64,000 nucleotides of DNA, from the NCBI RefSeq assembly GCF_963924675.1, contig NC_089230.1, forward strand, positions 71,353,223-71,417,222, read 5' to 3'. The notes beneath the pieces were generated by a model that saw only the letters and a list, made by a program, of their open reading frames with translations, searched no databases and was not told the DNA's origin. This DNA is from Phocoena phocoena. Its lineage: Eukaryota > Chordata > Mammalia > Artiodactyla > Phocoenidae. The first letter of the stretch is position 1, and the number at the start of each line of letters is the position of its first letter. Positions 25,704 through 39,669 of the stretch are shown here, piece after piece. Made by a program: the position numbers and the translations under genes.

Positions 25704-27447
25704 TTGGCCAAAAAGTGGGTATGCGTTTTTTCCTGAATATATTCAGGAAAAAACGCATACGCACTTTTTGGCCAAGTGCATCATTGTCGACGTTCTGCCT
25801 CTTTTCCTATGCTTTCAGGGCAATTCCAGTCTACCCTCTGCAATCGTTTTCTTGAAATTCTGCCCCGCTTTCAAGTCCCCTTCGCAGGCTTACTTCAATA
25901 TATTTTTGGAGGATAGCTGTCATTTATAACTCTGCAGGTTTGTGAATTACCGTGCCCCTGAGCTCCTTTCTTCAACTCGCTTTCTTGTGAGCTGGGCACA
26001 AAACCGCAGGATTGCTTCAGGCCCTAATCTGTTTCCGGCAGCATGCTGAGCCTTTGTTTAATTCCTCTTCCTGGTGGGAAATGAGCGTTACATTTGCCCC
26101 TGCAGACACCTACAGCTAGTCTCTCATTGGTTCTCCCTATTCCTGTTCATCTTGCACAGAAATTGCAAGCTGTGCCAAAGAGGAGGTTAAAGGCACTGAC
26201 TCTCCAAGCGGGGAGAGTGTTAGTAAAGCATCTGGAATGGTGAACCCGAGGACCAGGATACGAAAACTGAGATGCATTTTAAATCGTTTCCCAATCACAC
26301 GGTGGACGATACTCTGGGTTTCCAATGCATGTTTTAGCTGGAGGAAGAATGCCTTGAACCTGGAGAGTTGCGACCCATGGAATGGGTACCATGCAGTATG
26401 ACTTCAAAGGGTCTGCATTTGCTCACCGAAACTCACCAATGCTATCAGCCTGAAGTGTCCAGCCTTATGTCTCAACCAGCTCTGGGTGTAGATGTGGTCA
26501 ATCCCGTTTGCATCACATGCCCTCAGTGAATTATTTAAGAATTGCTCTCTATTTCACTGTCTTTGTGTTTTGTTTTCGAAATTTATTTTGATAATGGGAT
26601 TTATCGGATTTTCACTGCTGTGTTTCGGCCCCTGTACACACTCTTGATTCTCTTACGGAGACATATATATCCATGGGTTTTAAGATTCTTCCTAGTCAGG
26701 TATATTCCTAGGCGTTGAATATGTGGTGTTGGGTCCATTTCGCTGAACAAGGAGTAGGTCTTGTCTATTACATATTTGGCTTATGGAAAGTTATCTGTGG
26801 TAATTTCAGTCTCTGGTTTTATGCAGCACCCCAAGGCACCTTTCCCCATAAGCAAGCACTAGTTGGTTTTCTAAATTTGAGACCCTGTTCTGTTTTGTAA
26901 TTCAGTTCATGTGTAGTCAAGTTTACATTCCGTGTATTAGTGATATCTTATGATGTTTCTTTTTCTGTGTGACGTAGTTCACGTAGAATCACCGTACCTG
27001 CATCCACTCACTATGCCGCTACGGGCCTGATGACACAGATTTCATTGCTGAATGATATTGCATTGCACGTACGTGCCACAACTTCTTTATCCATTTTTTG
27101 CTTTCTGGGATATTTACCTGATACTGTAGACGAGCTTCTTGTGAACCCAGGCGTCCCAAATATTGGGTGGCTGTCTGTTTTTTATTTTAATTTCTGTAAG
27201 CTATAGGACCATAAGTGGAAGTGCCATAGGCTGTGTTGCGTTGTTTCTTACGTGTTTCAGGAAACACCATACACTTCTCCAGGGTGGCTGCTGGCAATTT
27301 ACATCCTGCCAATCAGCATAACAAGGCTTCCTGTTCTCCATATCCTGTCCTACCTTTCTGGATTTTACACTTTTTCCAGATGGCCCTTTTGCCCGGGGGG
27401 CAGTGAGACTTCATTGTAGTGCAGATTTCCTTTACAGGCTTGCTTGA
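25704..27447 (+). repeat. Unit U15, 1744 bp
   Basis: The palindrome (25704-25775) has one mismatch; T at left position 13 is matched by A in the right arm. A small deletion sits near 26040 (ggcagcatgctgag). The site allele tgtttcggcccctg has lost CpGs. Upstream segment is haplotype B with one G missing (aatattgggtgg). Confidence 0.97.
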
Positions 27448-29194
27448 TTGGCCAAAAAGGGCGTATGCGTTGTTTCGTGAATATATTCAGGAAAAAACGC
27501 ATACGCCCTTTGTGGCCAAGTGCATCATTGTCGACGTTGTGCCCCTTTTCCTATGCTTTCAGGACAATTCCAGTCTACCCCCTGCAATCGTTTTCCTGAA
27601 ATTCTGCCCCGCTTTCTAGTCCCCTTCGCAGGCTTACTTCAATATATTTTTGGAGGATAGCTGTCAATTATAACTCTGCAGGTTTGTGAATTACAGTGCC
27701 CCTGAGCTCCTTTCTTTAACTCGCTTTCTTGTGAGCTGGGCACAAAACCGCAGGATTGCTTCAGGCCCTAATCTTTTTCCAGCAGGGCACACTGAGCCTT
27801 TGTTTAATTCCTCTTCCTGGTGGGCAATGAGTGTTACATTTGGCCGTGCAGACACCTACAGCTAGTCTCTCTTTGGTTCTCCCTATTCCTGTTCATCTTG
27901 CACAGAATTTGCAAACTGGGCCAAACAGGAGGTTAAAGGCACTGACTCTCCAAGCGGGGAGAAGGTTAGTAAAGCGTCTGGAATGGTGAACCCGAGGACA
28001 AGGATACGAAAATTGAGATGCATTTTAAATCGTTTCCCAATCACACGGTGGACGGTACTCTGGGTTTCCCATGCATGTTTTAGCTGGAGGAAGAATGCCT
28101 TGAACCTGGAGAGTTGGGACCCATGGAATGGGTACCATGCAGTATGACTTCAAAGGGTCTGCATTTGCTCACCGAAATTCACCAGTGCTATCAGCCTGAA
28201 GTGTCCAGCCTTATGTCTCAACCAGCTCTGGGTGTAGATGTGGTCAATCCCGGTTGCATCACATGCCCTGAGTGAATTATTTAAGAATTGCTCTCTATTT
28301 CACTGTCTTTGTGTTTTGTTTTCGAAATTTATTTTGGTAATGGGATTTATCGGATTTTCACTGCTGCGTTTCGGCCGCTGTACACACGCTTGGTTCTCTT
28401 ATGGAGACATATATATCCATGGGTTTTAAGATTCTTCCTAGTCAGGTATATTCCTAGGCGTTGAATATGTGGTTTTGGGTCCATTTCGTTGAGCAAGGAG
28501 TAGGTCTTGTCTATTACATATTTGGCTTATGGAAAGTTATCTGTGCTAATTTCAGTCTCTGATTTTATGCAGCCCCCCAAGGCACCTTTCCCCATAAGCA
28601 AACACTAGGTGGTTTTCTAAATTTGAGACCCTGTTCTGTTTTGTAATTCAGTTCATGAGTAGTCAAGTTTACATTCCGTGTATTAGTGATATCTTATGAT
28701 GTTTCTTTTTCTGTGTGACGTAGTTCACGTAGAATCACCGTACCTGCATCCCCTCACTATGCCGCTACGGGCCTGATGACACAGATTTCATTGCTGAGTG
28801 ATATTGCATTGTACGTACGTGCCACAACTTCTTTATCCAATTTTTGCTTTCTGGGATATTTACCTGATACTGTAGACGAGCTTCTTGTGAACACAGCCGT
28901 CCCAAATATTGGGGTGGCTGTCTGTTTTTGATTTTAGTTTCCGTAATCTATAGGACCATAAGTGGAAGTGCCATAGGCTGTGTTGCTTTGTTTGTTACGT
29001 GTTTCAGGAAACACCATACACTTCTCCATGGTGGCTGCTGGCAATTTACATCCTGCCAATCAGCATAACAAGGCTCCCTGTTCTCCATATCCTGTCCTAC
29101 ATTTCTGGATTTTACACTTTTTTCAGATGGCCCTTTTGCCCGGGGGGCAGTGAGACTTCATTGTGGTGCAGATTTCCTTTACAGGCTTGCTTGG
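27448..29194 (+). repeat. Unit U16, 1747 bp
   Basis: The palindrome (27448-27519) has about three mismatches (ttgtttcgtg in the left arm, tttgtgg in the right). Private changes include gaatttgcaaactggg, gagaaggttag, ttggttctcttatgg, gttttgggtcc and gcagccccccaagg. Upstream segment is haplotype B. Confidence 0.97.
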
Positions 29195-30941
29195 TTGGCC
29201 AAAAAGTGTGTATGCGTTTTTTCCTGAATATATTCAGGAAAAAACGCATACGCCCTTTTTGGCCAAGTGCATCATTGTCGACGTTGTGCCTCTTTTCCTA
29301 TGCTTTCAGGGCAATTCCAGTCTACCCCCTGCAATCGTTTTCCTGAAATTCAGCCCCGCTTTCAAGTCCCCTTCGCAGGCTTACTTCAATATATTTTTGG
29401 AGGATAGCTGTCATTTATAACTCTGCATGTTTGTGAATTACAGTGCCCCTGACCTCCTTTCTTCAACTCGCTTTCTTGTGAGCTGGGCACAAAACAGCAG
29501 GATTGCTTCAGGCCCTAATCTATTTCTGGCAGGGCATGCTGAGCCTTTGTTTAATTCCTCTTCCTGGTGGGCAATGAGCGTTACATTTGCCCGTGCAGAC
29601 ACCTACAGCTAGTCTCTCATTGGTTCTCCCTATTCCTGTTCATCTTGCACAGAAATTGCAAGCTGTGCCAAACAGGAGGTTAAAGGCACTGACTCTCCGA
29701 GCAGGGAGAGTGTTAGTAAAGCATCTGGAATGGTGAACCCGAGGACCAGGATACGAAAACTGAGATGCATTTTAAATCGTTTCCCAATCACACGGTGGAT
29801 GATACTCTGGGTTTCCCATGCATGTTTTAGCTGGAGGAAGAATCCCTTGAACCTGGAGAGTAGGGACCCATGGAATGGGTACCATGCAGTATGACTTCAA
29901 AGGGTCTGCATTTGCTCACCGAAACTCACCAATGCTATCAGCCTGAAGTGTCCAGCCTTATGTCTCAACCAGCTCTGGGTGTAGATGTGGTAAATCCCGG
30001 TTGCATCACATGCCCTGAGTGAATTATTTAAGAATTGCTATCTATTTCACTGTCTTTGTGTTTTGTTTTCGAAATTTATTTTGATAATGGGATTTATCGG
30101 ATTTCCACTGCTGCGTTTCGGCCGCTGTACACACGCTTGATTCTCTTACGGAGACATATATATCCATGGGTTTTAAGATTCTTACTAGTCAGTTATATTC
30201 CTAGGCGTTGCATATGTGGTGTTGAGTCCATTTCGTTGAGCAAGGAGTAGGTCTTGTCTATTACATATTTGGCTTATGGAATGTTATCTGTGCTAATTTC
30301 AGTCTCTGGTTTTATGCAGCACCCCAAGGCACCTTTCCCCATAAGCAAGCAGTAGTTGGTTTTCTAAATTTGAGACCCTGTTCTGTTTTGTAATTCAGTT
30401 CATGTGTAGTCAAGTTTACATTCCGTGCATTAGTGATATCTTATGATGTTTCTTTTTCTGTGTGACGTAGTTCACGTAGAATCACCGTACCTGCATCCAC
30501 TCACTATGCCGCTACGGGACTGATGACACAGATTTCATTGCTGAGTGATACTGCATTGCACGTACGTGCCACAACTTCTTTATCCATTTTTTGCTTTCTG
30601 GGATATTTACCTGATACTGTAGACGAGCTTCTTGGGAACACAGCCGTCCCAAACTTTGGGGTGGCTCTCTGTTTTTGATTTTAATTTCCCTAAGGAATAG
30701 GACCATAAGTGCAATTGCCATAGGCTGTGTTGCTTTATTTCTTATGTGTTTCAGGAAACACCATACACTTCTCCAGGGTGGCTGTTGGCAATTTACATCC
30801 TGCCAATCAGCATAACAAGGCTCCCTGTTCTCCATATCCTGTCCTACCTTTCTGGATTTTACACTTTTTTCAGATGGCCCTTTTGCCTGGGGGGCAGTGA
30901 GACTTCATTGTAGTGCAGATTTCCTTTACAGGCTTGCTTGG
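29195..30941 (+). repeat. Unit U17, 1747 bp
   Basis: The palindrome (29195-29266) has two mismatches (left arm agtgtgtatg). Private changes include gcatgtttgtg, ccgagcaggg, gagagtaggg, cttactagtcagtta and gcgttgcatatg. Upstream segment is haplotype A. Confidence 0.97.
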
Positions 30942-32688
30942 TTGGCCAAAAAGGGCGTATGCGTTTTTTCCTGAATACATTCAGGAAAAAACGCATACGC
31001 CCTTTTTGGCCAAGTGCATCATTGTCGACGTTCTGCCTCTTTTCCTATGCTTTCAGGGCAATTCCAGTCTACCCCCTGCAATCGTTTTCATGAAATTCTG
31101 CCCCGCTTTCAAGTCCCCTTCGCAGGCTTACTTCAATATATTTTTGGAGGGTAGCTGTCATTTATAACTCTGCAGGTTTGTGAATTACAGTGCCCCTGAG
31201 CTCCTTTCTTCAACTCGCTTTCTTGTGAGCTGGGCACAAAACCGCAGGATTGCTTCAGGCCCTAATCTGTTTTCAGCAGGGCACGCTGAGCCTTTGTTTA
31301 ATTCCTCTTCCTGGTCAGCAATGAGCGTTACATTTGCCCGTGCAGACACCTATAGCTAGTCTCTCATTGGTTCTCCCTATTCCTGTTCATCTTGCACAGA
31401 AATTGCAAGCTGTGCCAAACAGGAGGTTAAAGGCACTGACTCTCCAAGCGGGGAGAGTGTTAGTAAAGCATCTGGAATGGTGAACCCGAGGACCAGGATA
31501 CGAAAACTGAGATGCATTTTAAATCGTTTCCCAATCACACGGTGGACGATACTCTGGGTTTCCCATGCATGTTTTAACTGGAGGAAGAATGCCTTGAACC
31601 TGGAGAGTTGGGACCCATGGAATGGGTACCATGCAGTATGACTTCAAAGGGTCTGCATTTGCTCACCGAAACTCACCAATGCTATCAGCCTGAAGTGTCC
31701 AGCCTTATGTCTCAACCAGCTCTCGGTGTAGATGTGGTCAATCCCGGTTACATCACATGCCCTGAGTGAATTAGTTAAGAATTGCTCTCGATTTCACTGT
31801 CTTTGTGTTTTGTTTTCGAAATTTATTTTGATAATGGGATTTATCGGATTTTCACTGCTGCGTTTCGGCAGCTGTACACACGCTTGATTCTCTTACGGAG
31901 ACATATATATCCATGGGTTTTAAGATTCTTCCTAGTCAGGTATATTCCTAGGCGTTGAATATGTGGTGTTGGGTCCATTTCGTTGAGCAAGGAGTAGGTC
32001 TTGTCTATTACATATTTGGCCTATGGAAAGTTATCTGTGCTAATTTCAGTCTCTGGTTTTATGCAGCACCCCAAGGCACCTTTCCCCATAAGCAAGCACT
32101 AGTTGGTTTTCTAAATTTGAGACCCTGTTCTGTTTTGTAATTTAGTTCATGTGTAGTCAAGTTTACATTCCGTGCATTAGTGATATCTTATGATGTTTCT
32201 TTTTCTGTGTGACGTAGTTCACGTAGAATCACCGTACCTGCATCCACTCACTATGCCGCTACGGGCCTGATGACACAGATTTCATTGCTGAGTGATACTG
32301 CATTGCACGTACGTGCCACAACTTCTTTATCCATTTTTTGCTTTCTGGGATATTTACCTGGTACTGTAGACGAGCTTATTATGAACACAGCCGTCCCAAA
32401 TATTGGGGTGGCTGTCTGTTTTTGATTTTAATTTCCGTAAGCTATAGGACCATAAGTGGAAGTGCCATAGGCTGTGTTGCTTTGTTTCTTACGTGTTTCA
32501 GGAAACACCATACACTTCTCCAGGGTGGCTGCTGGCAATTTACATCCTACCAATCAGCATAACAAGGCTCCCTGTTCTCCATATCCTGTCCTACATTTCT
32601 GGATTTTACACTTTTTTCTGATGGCCCTTTTGCCCGGGGGGCAGTGAGACTTCATTGTAGTGCAGATTTCCTTTACAGGCTTGCTTGG
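30942..32688 (+). repeat. Unit U18, 1747 bp
   Basis: The palindrome (30942-31013) is perfect except at the centre, where gaatatattc reads gaatacattc. Private changes include ggtcagcaatg, ggttacatc, gaattagtt, ctctcgatttc and tcggcagctg. Upstream segment is haplotype B with gagcttattatgaac. Confidence 0.97.
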
Positions 32689-32760
32689 TTGGCCAAAAAG
32701 GGCGTATGCGTTTTTTCCTGAATATATTCAGGAAAAAACGCATACGCCCTTTTTGGCCAA
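32689..32760. repeat. Perfect 72-bp palindrome (U19)
   Basis: Identical to the U11 palindrome; both arms canonical. Confidence 0.96.
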
Positions 32761-34435
32761 GTGCATCATTGTCGACGTTCTGCCTCTTTTCCTAGGCTTT
32801 CAGTGCAATTCCAGTCTACCCCCTGCAATCGTTTTCCTGAAATTCAGCCCCGCTTTCAAGTCCCCTTCGCAGGCTTACTTCAATATATTTTTGGAGGATA
32901 GCTGTCATTTATAACTCTGCAGGTTTGTGAATTACAGTACCCCTGAGCTCCTTTCTTCAACTCGCTTTCCTGTGAGCTGGGCACAAAACCGCAGGATTGC
33001 TTCAGGCCCTAATCTGTTTTCAGCAGGGCACGCTGAGCCTTTGTTTAATTCCTCTTCCTGGTGAGCAATGAGCGTTACATTTGCCTGTGCAGAAACCTAC
33101 AGCTAGTCTCTCATTGGTTCTCCCTATTCCTGTTCATCTTGCACAGAAATGGCAAGCTGTGCCAAAGAGGAGGTTAAAGGCACTGACTCTCCAAGCGGGG
33201 AGAGTGTTAGTAAAGCATCTGGAATGGTGAACCCGAGGACCAGGATACGAAAACTGAGATGCATTTTAAATCGTTTCCCAATCACACGGTGGACGATACT
33301 CTGGGTTTCCCATGCATGTTTTAGCTGGAGGAAGAATCCCTTGAACCTTGAGAGTTAGGACCCATGGAATGGGTACCATGCAGTATGACTTCAAAGGGTC
33401 TGAATTTGCTCACCGAAACTCACCAATGCTATCAGCCTGAAGTGTCCAGCCTTATGTCTCAACCAGCTCTGGGTGTAGATGTGTTAAATCCCGGTTGCAT
33501 CACATGCCCTGAGTGAATTATTTAAGAATTGCTCTCTATTTCACTGTCTTTGTGTTTTGTTTTTGAAATTTATTTTGATAATGGGATTTATCGGATTTTC
33601 ACTGCTGCGTTTATGCCGCTGTACACACGCTTGATTCTCTTACGGAGACATATATATCCATGGGTTTTAAGATTCTTCCTAGTCAGGTATATTCCTAGGC
33701 GTTGAATATGTGGTGTTGAGTCCATTTCGTTGAGCAAGGAGTAGGTCTTGTCTATTACATATTTGGCTTTTGGAATGTTATCTGTGCTAATTTCAGTCTC
33801 TGGTTTTATGTAGCACCCCAAGGCACCTTTCCCCATAAGCAAGCACTAGTTGGTTTTCTAAATTTGAGACCCTGTTCTGTTTTGTAATTCAGTTCATGTG
33901 TAGTCAAGTTTACATTCCGTGCATTAGTGATATCTTATAATGTTTCTTTTTCTGTGTGACGTAGTTCACGTAGAATCACCGTACCTGCATCCACTCACTA
34001 TGCCGCTACGGGCCTGATGACACAGATTTCATTGCTGAGTGATACTGCATTGCACGTACGTGCCACAACTTCTTTATCCATTTTTTGCTTTCTGGGATAT
34101 TTACCTGGTACTGTAGACGAGCTTCTTGGGAACACAGCCGTCCCAAATTTTGGAGTGGCTCTCTGTTTTTGATTTTAATTTCCCTAAGGAATAGGACCAT
34201 AAGTGCAATTGCCATAGTCTGTGTTGCTTTATTTCTTACGTGTTTCAGGAAACACCATACACTTCTCCAGGGTGGCTGTTGGCAATTTACATCCTGCCAA
34301 TCAGCATAACAAGGCTCCCTGTTCTCCATATCCTGTCCTACCTTTCTGGATTTTACACTTTTTTCAGATGGCCCTCTTGCCCAGGGGGCAGTGAGACTTC
34401 ATTGTAGTGCAGATTTCTTTTACAGGCTTGCTTGG
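32689..34435 (+). repeat. Unit U19, 1747 bp
   Basis: It begins with a perfect palindrome (32689-32760). It is the first unit with gaaatggcaagc in place of gaaattgcaagc, an allele that becomes fixed from U21 on. The site allele is cgtttatgccgc. Upstream segment is haplotype A, the last A in the window. Confidence 0.97.
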
Positions 34436-36175
34436 TTGGCCAAAAAGAGCGTATGCGTTTTTTCCTGAATATATTCAGGAAAAAACGCATACGCCCTTTT
34501 TGGCCAAGTGCATCATTGTCGACTTTCTGCCTCTTTTCCTATGCTTTCAGGGCAATTCCAGTCTACCCCCTGCAATCGTTTTCCTGAAATTCTGCCCCGC
34601 TTTCAAGTCCCCTTCGCAGGCTTACTTCAATATATTTTTGGAGGATAACTGTCATTTATAACTCTGCAGTTTTGTGAAATACAGTGCCCCTGAGCTCCTT
34701 TCTTCAACTCGCTTTCTTGTGAGCTGGGCACAAAACCGCAGGATTGCTTCAGGCCCTAATCTGTTTCCAGCAGGGCACACTGAGCCTTTGTTTAATTCCT
34801 CTTCCTGGTGGGCAATGAGCGTTACATTTGCCCGTGCAGACACCTACAGCTAGTCTCTCATTGGTTCTCCCTATTCCTGTTCATCTTGCACAGAAATTGC
34901 AAGCTGTGCCAAACAGGAGGTTAAAGGCACTGACTCTCCAAGCGGGGAGAGTGTTAGTAAAGCATCTGGAATGGTGAACCCGAGGACCAGGATACGAAAA
35001 CTGAGATGCATTTTAAATCGTTTCCCAATCACACGGTGGACGATACTCTGTGTTTCCCATGCATGTTTTAGCTGGAGGAAGAATCCCTTGAACCTGTAGA
35101 GTTGGGACGCATGGAATGGGTACCATGCAGTATGACTTCAAAGGGTCTGCATTTGCTCAACAAAACTCACCAATGCTATCAGCCTGAAGTGTCCAGCCTT
35201 ATGTCTCAACCAGCTCTGGGTGTAGATGTGGTCAATCCCGGTTGCATCACATGCCCTGAGTGAATTATTTAAGAATTGCTCTCTATTTCACTGTCTTTGT
35301 TTTCGAAATTTATTTTGATAATGGGATTTATCGGATTTTCACTGCTGCGTTTCGGTCGCTGTACACACGCTTGATTCTCTTACGGAGACATATATATCCA
35401 TGGGTTTTTAGATTCTTCCTAGTCAGGTATATTCCTAGGCGTTGAATATGTGGTGTTGGGTCCATTTCGTTGAGCAAGGAGTAGGTCTTTTTTATTACAT
35501 ATTTGGCTTATGGAAAGTTATCTGTGCTAATTTCAGTCTCTGGTTTTATGCAGCACCCCAAGGCACCTTTCACCATAAGCAAGCACTAGTCGGTTTTCTA
35601 AATTTGAGACCCTGTTCTGTTTTGTAATTCAGTTCATGTGTAGTCAAGTTTACATTCCGTGTATTAGTGATATCTTATGATGTTTCTTTTTCTGTGTGAC
35701 GTAGTTCACGTAGAATCACCGTACCTGCATCCACTTACTATGCCGCTACGGGCCTGATGACACAGATTTCATTGCTGAGTGATATTGCATTGCACGTACG
35801 TGCCACAACTTCTTTATCGATTTTTTGCTTTCTGGGATATTTACCTGATACTGTAGACGAGCTTCTTGTGAACACAGCCGTCCCAAATATTGGGGTGGCT
35901 GTCTGTTTTTGATTTTAATTTCCGTAAGCTATAGGACCATAAGTGGAAGTGCCATAGGCTGTGTTGCTTTGTTTCTTACGTGTTTCAGGAAACACCATAC
36001 ACTTCTCCAGGGTGGCTGCTGGCAATTTACATCCTGCCAATCAGCATAACAAGGCTCCCTGTTCTCCATATCCTGTCCTACCTTTCTGGATTTTACACTT
36101 TTTTCAGATGGCCCTTTTGCCCGGGGGGCAGTGAGACTTCATTGTAGTGCAGATTTCCTTTACAGGCTTGCTTGT
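34436..36175 (+). repeat. Unit U20, 1740 bp, 7-base deletion
   Basis: The shortest unit. The usual ctttgtgttttgttttcg reads ctttgttttcg near 35297, a seven-base loss that fits slippage between the repeated ttg/gtttt motifs. The palindrome (34436-34507) has one mismatch, A at left position 13. Upstream segment is haplotype B, which then holds to the right edge. Confidence 0.97.
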
Positions 36176-37922
36176 TTGGCCAAAAAGAGCGTATGCGTTT
36201 TTTCCTGAATATATTCAGGAAAAAACGCATACGCCCTTTTTGGCCAAGTGCATCATTGTCTTCGTTGTGCCTCTTTTCCTATGCTTTCAGGGCAATTCCA
36301 GTCTACCCCCTGCAATCGTTTTCCTGAAATTCTGCCCCGCTTTCAAGTCCCCTTCGCAGGCTTATTTCAATATATTTTTGGAGGATAGCTGTCATTTATA
36401 ACTCTGCAGGTTTGTGAAGTACAGTGCCCCTGAGCTCCTTTCTTCAACTCGCTTTCTTGTGAGCTGGGCACAAAACCGCAGGATTGCTTCAGGCCCTAAT
36501 CTGTTTTCAGCAAGGCACACTGAGCCTTTGTTTAATTCCTCTTCCTAGTGGGCAATGAGCGTTACATTTGCCCGTGCAGACACCTACAGCTAGTCTCTCA
36601 TTGGTTCTCCCTATTCCTGTTCATCTTGCACAGAAATGGCAAGCTGTGCCAAACAGGAGGTTAAAGGCACTGACTCTCCAAGCGGGGAGAGTGTTAGTAA
36701 AGCATCTGGAATGGTGAACCCGAGGACCAGGATACGAAAACTGAGATGCATTTTAAATCGTTTCCCAATCACACGGTGGACGATACTCTGGGTTTCCCAT
36801 GCATGTTTTAGCTGGAGGAAGAATGCCTTGAACCTGGAGAGTTGGGACCCATGGAATGGGTACCATGCAGTATGACTTCAAAGGGTCTGCATTTGCTCAC
36901 CGAAACTCACCAGTGCTATCAGCCTGAAGTGTCCAGCCTTATGTCTCAACCAGCTCTGGGTGTAGATGTGGTCAATCCCGGTTGCATCACATGCCCTGAG
37001 TGAATTATTTAAGAATTGCTCTCTATTTCACTGTCTTTGTGTTTTGTTTTCAAAATTTATTTTAATAATGGGATTTATCGGATTTTCACTGCTGCGTTTC
37101 GGCCGCTGTACACACGCTTGATTCTCTTACGGAGACATATATATCCATGGGTTTTAAGATTCTTCCTAGTCAGGTATATTCCTAGGCGTTGAATATGTGG
37201 TGTTGGGTCCATTTCGTTGAGCAAGGAGTAGGTCTTGTCTATTACATATTTGGCTTATGGAAAGTTATCTGTGCTAATTTCAGTCTCTGGTTTTATGCAG
37301 CACCCCAAGGCACCTTTCCCCATAAGCAAGCACTAGTTGGTTTTCTAAATTTGAGACCCTGTTCTGTTTTGTAATTCAGTTTATGTGTAGTCAAGTTTAC
37401 ATTCCGTGTATTAGTGATATCTTATGATGTTTCTTTTTCTGTGTGACGTAGTTCACGTAGAATCACCGTACCTGCATCCACTCACTATGCCGCTACGGGC
37501 CTGATGACACAGATTTCATTGCTGAGTGATATTGCATTGTACTTACATGCCACAACTTCTTTATCCATTTTTTGCTTTCTGGGATATTTACCTGATACTG
37601 TAGACGAGCTTCTTGTGAACACAGCCGTCCCAAATATTGGGGTGGCTGTCTGTTTTTGATTTTAATTTCCGTAAGCTATAGGACCATAAGTGGAAGTGCC
37701 ATAGGCTGTGTTGCTTTGTTTCTTACGTGTTTCAGGAAACACCATACACTTCTCCAGGGTGGCTGCTGGCAATTTACATCCTGCCAATCAGCATAACAAG
37801 GCTCCCTGATCTCCATATCCTGTCCTACCTTTCTGGATTTTACACTTTTTTCAGATGTCCCTTTTGCCCGGGGGGCAGTGAGACTTCATTGTAGTGCAGA
37901 TTTCCTTTACAGGCTTGCTTGG
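36176..37922 (+). repeat. Unit U21, 1747 bp; start of the homogenised zone
   Basis: The palindrome (36176-36247) has one mismatch (A at left position 13). It shows the right-hand alleles together: gtgaagtac, gaaatggcaagc, aaacagg, aagaatgcc and accagtgc, but still cgtttcggccgc. A private run reads ttttcaaaatttattttaat near 37046. Confidence 0.97.
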
Positions 37923-39669
37923 TTGGCCAAAAAGGGCGTATGCGTTTTTTCCTGAATATATTCAGGAAAAAACACATACGCCCTTTTTGGCCAAGTGCAT
38001 CATTGTCGACGTTCTGCCTCTTTTCCTATGCTTTCAGGGCAATTCCAGTCTACCCCTGCAATCGTTTTCCTGAAATTCTGCCCCGCTTTCAAGTCCCCTT
38101 CGCAGTCTTACTTCAATCTATTTTTGGAGGATAGCTGTCATTTATAACTCTGCAGGTTTGTGAATTACAGTGCCCCTGAGCTCCTTTCTTCAACTCGCTT
38201 TCTTGTGAGCTGGGCACAAAACCGCAGGATTGCTTCACGCCCTAATCTGTTTCCAGCAGGGCACACTGAGCCTTTGGTTAATTCCTCTTCCTGGTGGGAA
38301 ATGAGCGTTACATTTGCCCGTGCAGACACCTATAGCTAGTCTCTCATTGTTTCTCCCTATTCCTGTTCATCTTGCACAGAAATGGCAAGCTGTGCCAAAC
38401 AGGAGGTTAAAGGCACTGACTCTCCAAGCAGGGAGAGTGTTAGTAAAGCATCTGGAATGGTGAACCCGAGGACCAGGATACGAAAACTGAGATGCATTTT
38501 AAATCGTTTCCCAATCACACGGTGGACGATACTCTGGGTTTCCCATGCATGTTTTAGCTGGAGGAAGAATACCTAGAACCTGGAGAGTTGGGACCCATGG
38601 AATGGGTACCATGCAGTATGACTTCAAAGGGTCTGCATTTGCTCACCGAAACTCACCAGTGCTATTAGCCTGAAGTGTCCAGCCTTATGTCTCAACCAGC
38701 TCTGGGTGTAGATGTGGTCAATCCCGGTTGCATCACATGCCCTGAGTGAATTATTTAAGAATTGCTCTCTATTTCACTGTCTTTGTGTTTTGTTTTCGAA
38801 ATTTATTTTGATAATGGGATTTATCGGATTTTCACTGCTGCATTTCCGCCGCTGTACACACGCTTGATTCTCTTACGGAGACATATATATCCATGGGTTT
38901 TAAGATTCTTCCTAGTCAGGTATATTCCTAGGCGTTGAATATGTGGTATTGAGTCCATTTCGTTGAGCAAGGAGTAGGTCTTGTCTATTACATATTTGGC
39001 TTATGGAATGTTATCTGTGCTAATTTCAGTCTCTGGTTTTATGCAGCACCCCAACGCACCTTTCCCCATAAGCAAGCACTAGTTGGTTTTCTAAATTTGA
39101 GACCCTGTTCTGTTTTGTAATTCAGTTCATGTGTAGTCAAGTTTACATTCCGTTTATTAGTGATATCTTATGATGTTTCTTTTTCTGTGTGACGTAGTTC
39201 ACGTAGAATCACCGTACGTGCATCCACTCACTATGCCGCAACGGGCCTGATGACACAGATTTCATTGCTGAGTGATATTGCATTGCACGTACGTGCCACA
39301 ACTTCTTTATCCATTTCTTGCTTTCTGGGATATTTACCTGATACTGTAGACGAGCTTCTTTTGAACACAGCCGTCCCAAATATTGGGGTGGCTGTCTGTT
39401 TTTGATTTTAATTTCCGTAAGCTATAGGACCATAAGTGGAAGTGCCATAGGCTGTGTTGCTTTGTTTCTTACGTGTTTCAGGAAACACCATACACTTCTC
39501 CAGGGTGGCTGCTGGCAATTTACATCCTGCCAAACAGCATAAAAAGGCTCCCTGTTCTCCATATCCTGTCCTACCTTTCTGGATTTTACACTTTTTTCAG
39601 ATGGCCCTTTTGCCCGGGGGGGCAGTGAGATTTCATTGTAGTGCAGATTTCCTTTACAGGCTTGCTTGA
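37923..39669 (+). repeat. Unit U22, 1747 bp
   Basis: The palindrome (37923-37994) has one mismatch (aacacatac). One C is missing in ctacccctgc, offset by a G7 run near 39616. It is the first unit with the catttccgccgc allele. gccgcaacggg near 39235 is shared only with U28. Confidence 0.97.
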
